Positions 14,098 through 21,320 of a DNA stretch of 25,101 nucleotides are shown in pieces. Position numbers and translations under genes: made by a program. This stretch comes from an uncultured Clostridia bacterium (GTDB lineage Bacteria > Bacillota > Clostridia > Oscillospirales > Oscillospiraceae). Positions within the stretch are counted from its first letter, which is position 1. The number at the start of each line of letters is the position of its first letter. The stretch spans positions 1-25,101 of the forward strand of contig CALICR010000113.1 of assembly GCA_938049125.1 (NCBI GenBank), read 5' to 3'. Below the pieces are notes generated by a model. The model was not told the DNA's origin. It saw nothing but the letters and a program-made list of their open reading frames with translations, and made no database searches.

Positions 14098-15372
14098 ATG
14101 AGCAACTGCGCAGTGGTAGGCATCAACTGGGGCGACGAGGGCAAGGGCCGCATGGTCGATCTGATCGCCGCCGATTATGACATCGTCATCCGCTATCAGG
14201 GCGGCAACAACGCCGGCCACACCGTGGTGAACGAGTACGGCAAGTTCGCCCTGCACCTCATCCCCTCGGGCATCTTCTCCAAGGGCGTCGTCAACGTGCT
14301 GGGCAACGGCACCGTCATCGACCTCGAGGACCTCTCCAAGGAGATTGCAAACCTCCAGGCCGCCGGCGTTCCCATCTCCCCGGAGAACTTCAAGATCTCC
14401 GACCGCGCCACCATTGTGTTCCCCTACCACCGCGCCCTCGATGGTCTGGAGGAGGCCCGGCTGAAGGACAAGAAGTACGGCTCCACCCTGCGCGGCATCG
14501 CGCCGGTCTACTCCGACAAGTACCAGAAGAAGACCGTCATGATGGGCGAGCTGCGCTACCCCGAGTACCTGCGCCAGCACCTCTCCACCATCCTGGAGTG
14601 GAAGAACCTGACCATCCAGAACGTCTACGGCGCGGAGCCCTATAAGCTCGACGATATGCTGGCCTGGTGCGAGAAGTACGGCAGCAAGCTCACGCCCTAC
14701 ATCTGCGACGTAACGAAATTCCTGACCCAGGCCGAGAAGGACGGCAAGAACATCATGTTCGAGGCCCAGCTGGGCGCGCTCCGTGACATCGACTTTGGCA
14801 TCTTCCCCTACACCTCCTCCTCCTCCTCCAACGCCGGCTACGCCTGCGTCGGCGCCGGCATGCCCGGCAGCAAGGTGGACCGGACCGTCGGCATCGTCAA
14901 GGCCTACTCCACCTGCGTCGGCGAAGGCCCCTTCACCTGCGAGTGGTTCGGCGACGAGGCCGAGCAGCTCCGCCAGGCCGGCGGCGAATACGGCGCCTCC
15001 ACGGGCCGTCCGCGCCGCGTCGGTCCCATCGACCTGGTCGCCACCCGCTACGGCTGCCTGATCCAGGGTGCCACCGAGGTCGCGCTGACGAAGCTGGACA
15101 TCCTCTCTTACATGGACAAGATCCCGATCTGCGTCCAGTATGAGCTGAACGGCAAGCCCACCGACGACTTCCCCTTCCCCGCCGAGCTGCCCGCAGCCAA
15201 GCCTGTCCTGCGCACCATGCCCGGCTGGAAATGCGACATCTCCAAGGTCCGCCGCTATGAGGACCTGCCGAAGGAAGCCCGCGACTACGTCGAGTTCGTC
15301 GAGAAGGAGATCGGCTGCCATATCTCCTACGTCTCCGTCGGCGCAGAGCGTGACGCCATCATTCTGAGATAA
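14098..15372 (+). CDS. purA: Adenylosuccinate synthetase
   Basis: A 424-residue enzyme of normal length. It makes adenylosuccinate from IMP, aspartate and GTP, the first committed step to AMP. The N-terminal active-site loop GINWGDEGKGRMVD (residues 8-21) carries the catalytic Asp and Lys, and GGNNAGHTVV (about 36-45) the catalytic His. The GTP/IMP-binding segments are ASTGRPRRVGPIDLVATRYG and the C-terminal LPKEARDYVEFVEKEIG region. AAAGGAG lies 9 nt before the ATG. It is followed by purB after an 82-nt gap and is probably in the same transcript. I saw no purine riboswitch in the leader. Confidence 0.97.
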   Translation: MSNCAVVGINWGDEGKGRMVDLIAADYDIVIRYQGGNNAGHTVVNEYGKFALHLIPSGIFSKGVVNVLGNGTVIDLEDLSKEIANLQAAGVPISPENFKISDRATIVFPYHRALDGLEEARLKDKKYGSTLRGIAPVYSDKYQKKTVMMGELRYPEYLRQHLSTILEWKNLTIQNVYGAEPYKLDDMLAWCEKYGSKLTPYICDVTKFLTQAEKDGKNIMFEAQLGALRDIDFGIFPYTSSSSSNAGYACVGAGMPGSKVDRTVGIVKAYSTCVGEGPFTCEWFGDEAEQLRQAGGEYGASTGRPRRVGPIDLVATRYGCLIQGATEVALTKLDILSYMDKIPICVQYELNGKPTDDFPFPAELPAAKPVLRTMPGWKCDISKVRRYEDLPKEARDYVEFVEKEIGCHISYVSVGAERDAIILR

Positions 15373-15388
15373 CCCAACAGGAAGCGCA

Positions 15389-15411
15389 GGGGACCGCCGC
15401 CGGGCGGCCCC
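15389..15411 (+). other. Hairpin in the purA-purB gap
   Basis: A GC-rich stem of about 9 bp with one bulged A (GGGG-A-CCGCC pairing with GGCGG-CCCC) and a 4-nt loop. No U-run follows directly, so it is more likely an mRNA-stability or partial-attenuation element than a terminator. Confidence 0.4.
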
Positions 15412-15454
15412 CTCGCCTGCCCTCTGACGTTTTAATAAGAAGGAGAATTTCCCG

Positions 15455-16870
15455 ATGAAGGATATCTACGAAAGCCCGCTTGCTTCCCGCTATGCGTCCC
15501 ATTTCATGCTGAACCTCTTCTCTCCCGACAAGCGCTACGAGACGTGGCGCCGCCTGTGGGTCTCGCTCGCCCGCGCCGAGCACAAGCTCGGTCTGCCCGT
15601 CACCGAGGCGCAGGTCAAGGAGCTGGAGGAGCATCTTCTGCCCATCAACTACGACATCGTCGCCGCGAAGGAAAAAGAGATCCGCCACGACGTCATGGCG
15701 CACATCTACGGCTTCGGCGTGCAGGCGCCGGGCGCCAAGGGCATCATCCACCTCGGCGCGACGTCCTGCTATGTGACTGACAACGCCGACCTCATTCTCT
15801 ACCGCGAGGCGCTGCGCTATCTGCGCGGTCAACTCTCCACCGTGGCGGGTCAGCTCTGCGACTTTGCGGAGCATTACAAGTCCATGCCCTGCCTCGGCTA
15901 CACGCATTTCCAGCCCGCGCAGCTCGTCACCGTCGGCAAGCGCGCGACGCTCTGGGCACAGGATCTGATGCTCGACCTCGAGGAGCTGGACGACACGATC
16001 TCCGCCATCCGCTTCCTCGGCTGCCGCGGCACCACGGGCACCGAGGCGAGCTTCCTCGAGCTCTTCGGCGGCGATACCGCGAAGATCGACGAGATGAACC
16101 GCATGATCGCGGCGGACTTCGGCTTCGACCGTATCTACGACGTCTGCGGCCAGACCTACCCCCGCAAGCTCGACAGCCGCATTCTGAATGTTCTCTCCTC
16201 CATCGCACAGAGCTGCTGCCGCTTCGCCAGCGATATGCGCCTTTTGCAGCATGACCGCCAGATGGAAGAACCGTTTGAGGACAAGCAGGTCGGCTCCTCC
16301 GCGATGGCGTACAAGCGCAACCCCATGCGCTCCGAGCGCATCTGCTCCCTTTCCCGCTACCTGATGGCGGACGCCGCCAACGCGCCCATGGTCGCCTCCA
16401 ACCAGTGGCTGGAGCGCACCCTGGACGATTCCGCGAACCGCCGCATCTCGCTGCCCGAGGGCTTCCTCTGCTGCGACGCCATCCTGCGGCTCATGGCGAA
16501 CGTCACCGCCGGCATCCACGTCAACGAGAAGATCGTCGAAAAGTTCGTCGCCGAGTACCTGCCCTTCATCGCCACGGAGAACCTGCTCATGGAGTCCGTC
16601 AAGCGCGGCGGCGACCGCCAGGCGGTCCACGAGATCATCCGCGAGGCATCCATGGAGGCGACCGCCCGCATGAAGCAGGGCGAGCCTGCCAACCTCATTG
16701 CTGCCCTCGCCGCGCATCCCGAATTCGGTCTCACGGAGGCGGAGATCCGCGCTGTCATGAAGCCGGAGGCCTACATCGGGCGCTGCCCGGAGCAGGTGGA
16801 GCGCTTCTGCGCCGTCTGCCGCTCCAAGCTGAACGCTGCCGAGACCAAGGCCGAGGACATCAACCTCTGA
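15455..16870 (+). CDS. purB: Adenylosuccinate lyase (long, eukaryote-like type)
   Basis: A 471-residue member of the fumarase/aspartase superfamily. It cleaves adenylosuccinate to AMP and also acts on SAICAR in purine synthesis. Recognisable segments are HLGATSCYVTDN, GYTHFQPAQLVTVGKR with the catalytic His, and the superfamily signature GSSAMAYKRNPMRSERI. Then WLERTLDDSANRR and ATENLLMESVKRGGDRQ follow, as in the animal enzymes. The usual GSSxMPxKxNP proline is Ala here. AAGGAG precedes the ATG. It is second gene after purA, and a strong terminator follows its stop. Confidence 0.96.
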   Translation: MKDIYESPLASRYASHFMLNLFSPDKRYETWRRLWVSLARAEHKLGLPVTEAQVKELEEHLLPINYDIVAAKEKEIRHDVMAHIYGFGVQAPGAKGIIHLGATSCYVTDNADLILYREALRYLRGQLSTVAGQLCDFAEHYKSMPCLGYTHFQPAQLVTVGKRATLWAQDLMLDLEELDDTISAIRFLGCRGTTGTEASFLELFGGDTAKIDEMNRMIAADFGFDRIYDVCGQTYPRKLDSRILNVLSSIAQSCCRFASDMRLLQHDRQMEEPFEDKQVGSSAMAYKRNPMRSERICSLSRYLMADAANAPMVASNQWLERTLDDSANRRISLPEGFLCCDAILRLMANVTAGIHVNEKIVEKFVAEYLPFIATENLLMESVKRGGDRQAVHEIIREASMEATARMKQGEPANLIAALAAHPEFGLTEAEIRAVMKPEAYIGRCPEQVERFCAVCRSKLNAAETKAEDINL

Positions 16871-16882
16871 GCAAAAAGCAAG

Positions 16883-16916
16883 CCCGGCAGTCTCCTGGGA
16901 GACTGCCGGGTTTTTT
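16883..16916. terminator. Intrinsic terminator after purB
   Basis: A perfect 12-bp stem (16883-16894 and 16899-16910) with loop CTGG, followed by six T on the plus strand. On the minus strand the same stem lies just after the gtrA stop and is followed by a CTTGCTTTTTGC tract, so it may serve both convergent genes. Confidence 0.92.
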
Positions 16917-17320
16917 CATGCCTCGCGGAACACGACGAAGCGCTGACCGAAGTAGTTGAGGACGCTGAACAGGAGCACGCCCGCGCCCATGGCGAGGTTG
17001 TCGCGGCTCCGGTGGGTCCAGTGGGCCAGGAGGCGCTTCATGCCGGGCAGGACGATGCTGTAGGAAATGACATAGCAGACCGCCAGGTTCAGTACGAACA
17101 GGGCCAGCGTCTTTGGGCTGCGCTTCTTCTCCCGGAACACGAAGCGGCGGTTGCAGCTGTAGCTGATGACGCCGCCGAGGGCGTGGTTGATGAAGGCGCA
17201 GGCCCAGCTGCTCAGCCGCGTCAGGTTGTAGAGCAGGTACATGATGGCCGTGCAGAACAGCATATTCAGCACGCCGATCTCCACATAGCGGACCGTCGTG
17301 CGGTCGATGAGTTTTTTCAT
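16916..17320 (-). CDS. GtrA-family membrane protein
   Basis: A 134-residue integral membrane protein with four predicted hydrophobic segments (about residues 14-32, 38-55, 67-86 and 105-124). It has the family signature around NRRFVFREK in the middle and a matching FGQRFVVFRE at the C-terminus. GtrA proteins are thought to flip or assist transfer of lipid-linked sugars used for teichoic acid, O-antigen or other wall glycans. The ATG follows a close GGGAG, with a weaker GGAG further upstream. It is monocistronic, convergent with purB and divergent from the UPF0371 gene. No glycosyltransferase lies next to it. Confidence 0.9.
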   Translation of the reverse strand: MKKLIDRTTVRYVEIGVLNMLFCTAIMYLLYNLTRLSSWACAFINHALGGVISYSCNRRFVFREKKRSPKTLALFVLNLAVCYVISYSIVLPGMKRLLAHWTHRSRDNLAMGAGVLLFSVLNYFGQRFVVFREA

Positions 17321-17357
17321 GCTCCCGGTTCACTCCGATTTTACCATAGTCCACGGC

Positions 17358-17386
17358 ATTATACCACACTCCTCCCTGGGTTTCCA
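17358..17386 (-). promoter_or_regulatory. Predicted promoter of the gtrA-family gene
   Basis: On the minus strand, perfect -10 TATAAT (17363-17358) with a TGG extension, a 17-bp spacer and -35 TGGAAA (17386-17381). Confidence 0.72.
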
Positions 17387-17450
17387 CCCATACCGGACAG
17401 TTTCTTTCGCCTTGGGCATAGAGAATTTTCAAAAATCTTCCGTTGCTTTT

Positions 17451-17478
17451 TTGGCCGTCTGCGGCTATCATGTAGAAT
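17451..17478 (+). promoter_or_regulatory. Possible promoter of the UPF0371 gene
   Basis: -35 TTGGCC (17451-17456), a 16-bp spacer and -10 TAGAAT (17473-17478), ending 41 bp upstream of the start codon. The -10 is good, the -35 moderate. Confidence 0.5.
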
Positions 17479-17519
17479 GGAATGTTTTTTGGACGATGCA
17501 GGGAGGACAGGAACGCACC

Positions 17520-19001
17520 ATGAAGATCGGATTCGACAACGAAAAATATCTCTCGCTCCAGACCGCAAAAATCTTAGAGCGGATGCAGTCCGTCGGCGGC
17601 AAGCTCTATCTGGAGTTCGGCGGCAAGCTCTTTGACGACTACCACGCGTCCCGGGTGCTGCCGGGCTTCCAGCCGGACAGCAAGATGCAGATGCTCCTGA
17701 AAATTCGGGACCAGGCCGAGATCGTCATCGCCATCTGCGCCGGGGACATTGAAAAGAATAAGCGCCGGGGCGACCTCGGCATCACCTACGACCTCGACGT
17801 GCTGCGGCTCATCGACACGTTCCGGGAGCTGGGGCTGTACGTCGGCTCCGTGGTGCTCACCCAGTACCGCGGCCAGCGCTCCGCCGACCTGTTCCAGCGG
17901 AAGCTTGAGGGCCTCGGCATCCGGGTCTACCGCCACTATCCCATCGAGAACTACCCCTCGGACGTGGCACTCATCGTCAGCCCCGAGGGCTTCGGCCGCA
18001 ACGAATATATCGAGACGAGCCGCCCCGTCGTCGTTGTGACGGCCCCCGGCCCCGGCTCCGGCAAAATGGCCACCTGCCTCAGCCAGCTCTACCATGAGCA
18101 CGAGCGCGGCATCGACGCCGACTACGCCAAGTTCGAGACCTTCCCCATCTGGAACCTGCCGCTCAAGCACCCGGTGAACCTGGCCTACGAGGCCGCCACG
18201 GCGGACCTCTCCGACGTCAATATGATCGACCCCTTCCACCTGGACGCCTACGGTGAGACCACGGTGAACTACAACCGCGACATTGAGATTTTCCCGGTGC
18301 TGGAGGCCATCTTCAAGCGCATCTACGGCACTTGCCGCTACAAGAGCCCCACGGACATGGGCGTCAACATGGCGGGCTGCGCCATCGTGGACGACGAATG
18401 CTGCCGCGAGGCCTCGAAGCAGGAGATCATCCGCCGCTACTTCGCCGCCCGTGCCGGCGTGCGCCAGGGCACCTCAGACCCCAGTGAGGTCCAGAAGCTC
18501 GAAATGCTCATGAGCACGCTGAGCCTGACGCCGGAGCAGCGCCCCTGCGTCCCGCCCGCCCGGGAGGTCGCCGCCCGCACGGGCCGCCCCGCCAGCGCCA
18601 TTGCGCTGCCCGACGGCTGCATCGTCACGGGCCGCACCACGGAGCTGCTGGGCGCCACCTCTGCCGCCCTCCTCAACGCCCTCAAGCACCTCGCGGGCAT
18701 CCACGACGCCATCGACCTCATCGCCCCGGCGGTCATCGAGCCGATCCAGGCGCTGAAGGTCACCCATCTGGGCAGCAAGAACCCCCTGCTGCACACGGAC
18801 GAGGTCCTCATCGCCCTCTCCATCTGCGCCGTCACGAACCCCACGGCCAAGCTGGCCCTGGAGCAGCTCAGCCGCCTCTGCGGCAGCGAATTCCACGCCA
18901 CGGTCATCCTCTCCAAGGTGGACGAGGACGTGCTGGGCCGCCTCGGCATCCACCTCACCATGGACCCCGCCTACGAGTTCTCGCGGCTCTATCACAAATA
19001 A
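17520..19001 (+). CDS. UPF0371/DUF1846 family protein
   Basis: A 493-residue soluble protein that matches the family from its first residues: KIGFDNEKYLSLQTAKILER, then KLYLEFGGKLFDDYHASRVLPGF and NKRRGDLGITYDLDVLRLID. A phosphate-loop-like segment APGPGSGKMATC (K182) is present, though it does not fit the exact Walker A spacing. The C-terminal part (about 390-493) is a separate alpha/beta region. Structures of relatives exist, but I know of no established reaction. The frame is open upstream to 17298, but the ATG at 17520 is chosen because the family begins there and GGGAGG lies 12 nt before it. It is monocistronic. Confidence 0.93.
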   Translation: MKIGFDNEKYLSLQTAKILERMQSVGGKLYLEFGGKLFDDYHASRVLPGFQPDSKMQMLLKIRDQAEIVIAICAGDIEKNKRRGDLGITYDLDVLRLIDTFRELGLYVGSVVLTQYRGQRSADLFQRKLEGLGIRVYRHYPIENYPSDVALIVSPEGFGRNEYIETSRPVVVVTAPGPGSGKMATCLSQLYHEHERGIDADYAKFETFPIWNLPLKHPVNLAYEAATADLSDVNMIDPFHLDAYGETTVNYNRDIEIFPVLEAIFKRIYGTCRYKSPTDMGVNMAGCAIVDDECCREASKQEIIRRYFAARAGVRQGTSDPSEVQKLEMLMSTLSLTPEQRPCVPPAREVAARTGRPASAIALPDGCIVTGRTTELLGATSAALLNALKHLAGIHDAIDLIAPAVIEPIQALKVTHLGSKNPLLHTDEVLIALSICAVTNPTAKLALEQLSRLCGSEFHATVILSKVDEDVLGRLGIHLTMDPAYEFSRLYHK

Positions 19002-19020
19002 AAGGTCGTCCCGACTGCGC

Positions 19021-19056
19021 AGCGGAGGCCCGGTAAACGCTGCCGGGCCTCCCGCT
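19021..19056 (+). terminator. Probable terminator after the UPF0371 gene
   Basis: A GC-rich stem of 10-13 bp (19021-19033 with 19043-19056, one bulge) and a 9-nt loop, about 20 nt after the stop, followed by ATTTT. Confidence 0.7.
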
Positions 19057-19099
19057 ATTTTCCGAAAATCCTGAAAATTTTATCGGCTGTGCAACTTTT

Positions 19100-19128
19100 T
19101 TGATGCATTTTCGTCTTATTGTTATAGA
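19100..19128 (+). promoter_or_regulatory. Predicted promoter of the deacetylase-like gene
   Basis: -35 TTGATG (19100-19105), a 17-bp spacer and -10 TATAGA (19123-19128), giving a leader of about 50 nt. Confidence 0.7.
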
Positions 19129-19186
19129 TACTACTTTTGTCATCTCAGCGGGCTGCGTCTGCGCCCGGCGGAAGGGAGCGTTTGAG

Positions 19187-20692
19187 ATGCCCGAATCCTA
19201 CACCCCGAACCCCACGCACCGGCGGAAGCGCCGTCCGCGCTGGCAGCGCGCCCTGCGGCACTACTGGCCGCTCATCCGGCTGATTCTCATCCTGTTGGTC
19301 TGCGTCATCCTCATCATTTTTACCGTTCGTGCCTTCACCCGAAGCTTGGACAGTGCCGCCCAGACGCCCGGCTCCACCACCGGAGACCAGAGCGGTGACG
19401 CGCCAAGCGACGGCGAGCAACCCGCCGAGGGCGAGGGTCAGCAGCCCGAGACCCCTCCGGCTCAGGCCACCACCGAGGAGGCCGACGCCCTCATTCAGAA
19501 GGCCGACTTCGTCGCCGCGGGCTACGACTATCAAGGGGCCATCGAGCTGCTCCAGGGCCTCGCAGGCTATGAATCCATCCAATCCGTCACGGACAAGATT
19601 GCCGAGTACCAGGAGAAGGACAGCCAGCTCTCCGTCTACCAGGAGATGAGCGGCATCACCCACATTTTCTTCCACTCCCTGGTGGTGGACAACAGCCGCG
19701 CCTTCGACGGCGACGCCCACGAGAAGGGCTACAACCTCTATATGACCACGATCCCCGAGTTCAAGGCCATCCTTGAGAGCCTCTACGAGCGCGGCTACGT
19801 GCTGGTCACGCCCTATGACGTGGCCGGGGAGGTCACGGACGAGAACGGCACCCACTTCGCCTACCGTGAAATTCGCCTGCCCGAGGGCAAGACGCCCTTC
19901 ATGATGAGCCAGGACGACGTCAACTACTACGGCTACATGGTCGGCGCGGCCGACGGCTCCGGCGACACACCGGTCTTCGCCACGCCCCAGGGCGACGGCT
20001 TTGCCGACAAGATCGTCATCGGTGAGGACGGCTACCCCACCTGCGAATATATGGACGCCGACGGCAACGTGACCACCGGCGACTACGACCTCATCCCCAT
20101 CCTGGAGCGCTTCATCCAGGAGCACCCGGACTTCTCCTACCACGGTGCCCGGGCCGTCATCGCCTTTACCGGCTACGAGGGCGTCATGGGCTACCGCACG
20201 AAGCCCGCCTACGAGGCCGCCATGGGCACCGAGGCCTACCAGCAGGAGGTCGAGAACGCCAAGGCCGTGGCCCAGTGCCTGCGCGACCACGGCTGGATCC
20301 TCGCCAGCCATTCCTATGGCCACCCGTCCTATACGGAGCTCTCCGCCGTCGACGTGGAGCTGGACTCCGACAAGTGGGAGGAAACCGTGGAGCCCATCCT
20401 CGGCGAGGTGGATATTCTCATCTACCCCCACGGCGCGGAGATTGCCGGGATGGAAAAGTACGATTTCAGCAACGCCAAGTTCTCGGCGCTCTACAACGAC
20501 GGCTTCCGCTACTTCTTCAACGTGGACAACGCCGTCGCCTGGCACCAGATGGGCGACAACTACTTCCGCGGCAACCGCCGCGACCTCGACGGCTACCGGA
20601 TGTACCACTATCCGGACTCCATGAACGACCTCATCGACGCCCGGGCCATCCTGGACCCCGACCGGCCCCTGCCGGTCCCGGACATCGGCTGA
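19187..20692 (+). CDS. Membrane-anchored polysaccharide-deacetylase-like protein
   Basis: A 501-residue type II membrane protein. A basic N-terminus (HRRKRRPRWQR) precedes one transmembrane helix at about 28-47. An acidic Gly/Pro/Gln/Glu-rich linker (about 55-95) and a short helical stretch follow, then an extracellular catalytic-like domain from about 155. The NodB-type hallmarks are a QDDVNYY segment (D243/D244) in place of the TFDD motif and SHSYGH (H375, H379), the H-[ST]-x-x-H metal motif. LIYPHGAE may be the next barrel motif. It probably acts on a wall or capsule glycan outside the cell, but the substrate is unknown. The frame extends upstream to 19100, but the ATG at 19187 has AGGGAG before it. 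It is monocistronic with its own promoter and terminator. Confidence 0.87.
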   Translation: MPESYTPNPTHRRKRRPRWQRALRHYWPLIRLILILLVCVILIIFTVRAFTRSLDSAAQTPGSTTGDQSGDAPSDGEQPAEGEGQQPETPPAQATTEEADALIQKADFVAAGYDYQGAIELLQGLAGYESIQSVTDKIAEYQEKDSQLSVYQEMSGITHIFFHSLVVDNSRAFDGDAHEKGYNLYMTTIPEFKAILESLYERGYVLVTPYDVAGEVTDENGTHFAYREIRLPEGKTPFMMSQDDVNYYGYMVGAADGSGDTPVFATPQGDGFADKIVIGEDGYPTCEYMDADGNVTTGDYDLIPILERFIQEHPDFSYHGARAVIAFTGYEGVMGYRTKPAYEAAMGTEAYQQEVENAKAVAQCLRDHGWILASHSYGHPSYTELSAVDVELDSDKWEETVEPILGEVDILIYPHGAEIAGMEKYDFSNAKFSALYNDGFRYFFNVDNAVAWHQMGDNYFRGNRRDLDGYRMYHYPDSMNDLIDARAILDPDRPLPVPDIG

Positions 20693-20717
20693 GTGTCCCA
20701 ACCCCCGCATCCTGCAC

Positions 20718-20748
20718 AAGAACCGGCGGAAGCCCGCCGGTTCTTTTT
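20718..20748 (+). terminator. Intrinsic terminator after the deacetylase-like gene
   Basis: A perfect 12-bp stem (20718-20729 and 20734-20745) with loop AAGC, running into five T (20744-20748). Confidence 0.92.
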
Positions 20749-20762
20749 GTCTCCTTTGCCTC

Positions 20763-20791
20763 TTGCACATTATTTTTTATCGTGTTATTAT
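20763..20791 (+). promoter_or_regulatory. Predicted promoter of the marR-ABC operon
   Basis: -35 TTGCAC (20763-20768), a 17-bp spacer and -10 TATTAT (20786-20791). The start site (about 20798) falls inside the first of two palindromes. Confidence 0.8.
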
Positions 20792-20824
20792 GTAGCACAC
20801 TACAGAAACGCGTAGCACGCTACA
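20791..20824. promoter_or_regulatory. Two tandem palindromic operators, probable MarR binding sites
   Basis: GTAGCACACTAC (20792-20803) and GTAGCACGCTAC (20812-20823) differ at one base. Each is an inverted repeat of GTAG/CTAC, and their centres are 20 bp apart, about two helical turns. They start at the end of the -10 element and precede marR, so binding would block transcription of the whole operon. Confidence 0.75.
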
Positions 20825-20849
20825 ATTCGCGTGCCCGAAAGGAGGCGTC

Positions 20850-21320
20850 ATGGAACAGCACAACCACATCGGACCGAAGCTCAAGGCCCTCTCCACCGCC
20901 ATCACCCAGGAGATCAACCGCGGCACGGCGGAGCTGGGGCTGACGGGCTCCCAGTCCTTCTTTCTCGGCTATCTGGTCCGGCACCGGGACCACACCGTGT
21001 ACCCCCGGGACCTGGAGCGGGAATTCGATTTCAGCCACCCCACGGTCTCCGGCATTTTACAGCGGCTCCAGGCCAAGGGCTTCGTCACCTTCCAGCCCGG
21101 CGAGACGGACCGGCGCTGCAAGCAGGTCCTCGTGACCGACAAGGCCGTGGAATGCCACGCCGCCGTCATGCGCCAGATCGCACAGACGGAGGCCCGGGCC
21201 GTCGCCGGGATGCAGCCGGAGGAAATTCAGGAGCTGGACCGGCTGCTCGGCATGATGATGAACAACATGGGCGTGTCGCTCTGCCGGCGTCAGCCCAGAA
21301 CGGAGGAAAAAAATCTATGA
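20850..21320 (+). CDS. MarR-family transcriptional regulator
   Basis: A 156-residue winged-helix regulator. The recognition region is DLEREFDFSHPTVSGILQRLQAKGFV (about 52-77), followed by the wing with the family D-x-R element (ETDRRCKQVLVTDKA, about 83-97) and C-terminal dimerisation helices. AAAGGAGG precedes the ATG closely. It is first gene of an operon with two ABC exporter genes, whose first start overlaps its stop (ATGA). MarR proteins beside such exporters normally repress the operon and release it on binding a drug or other small ligand. Its likely binding sites lie directly upstream. Confidence 0.94.
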   Translation: MEQHNHIGPKLKALSTAITQEINRGTAELGLTGSQSFFLGYLVRHRDHTVYPRDLEREFDFSHPTVSGILQRLQAKGFVTFQPGETDRRCKQVLVTDKAVECHAAVMRQIAQTEARAVAGMQPEEIQELDRLLGMMMNNMGVSLCRRQPRTEEKNL

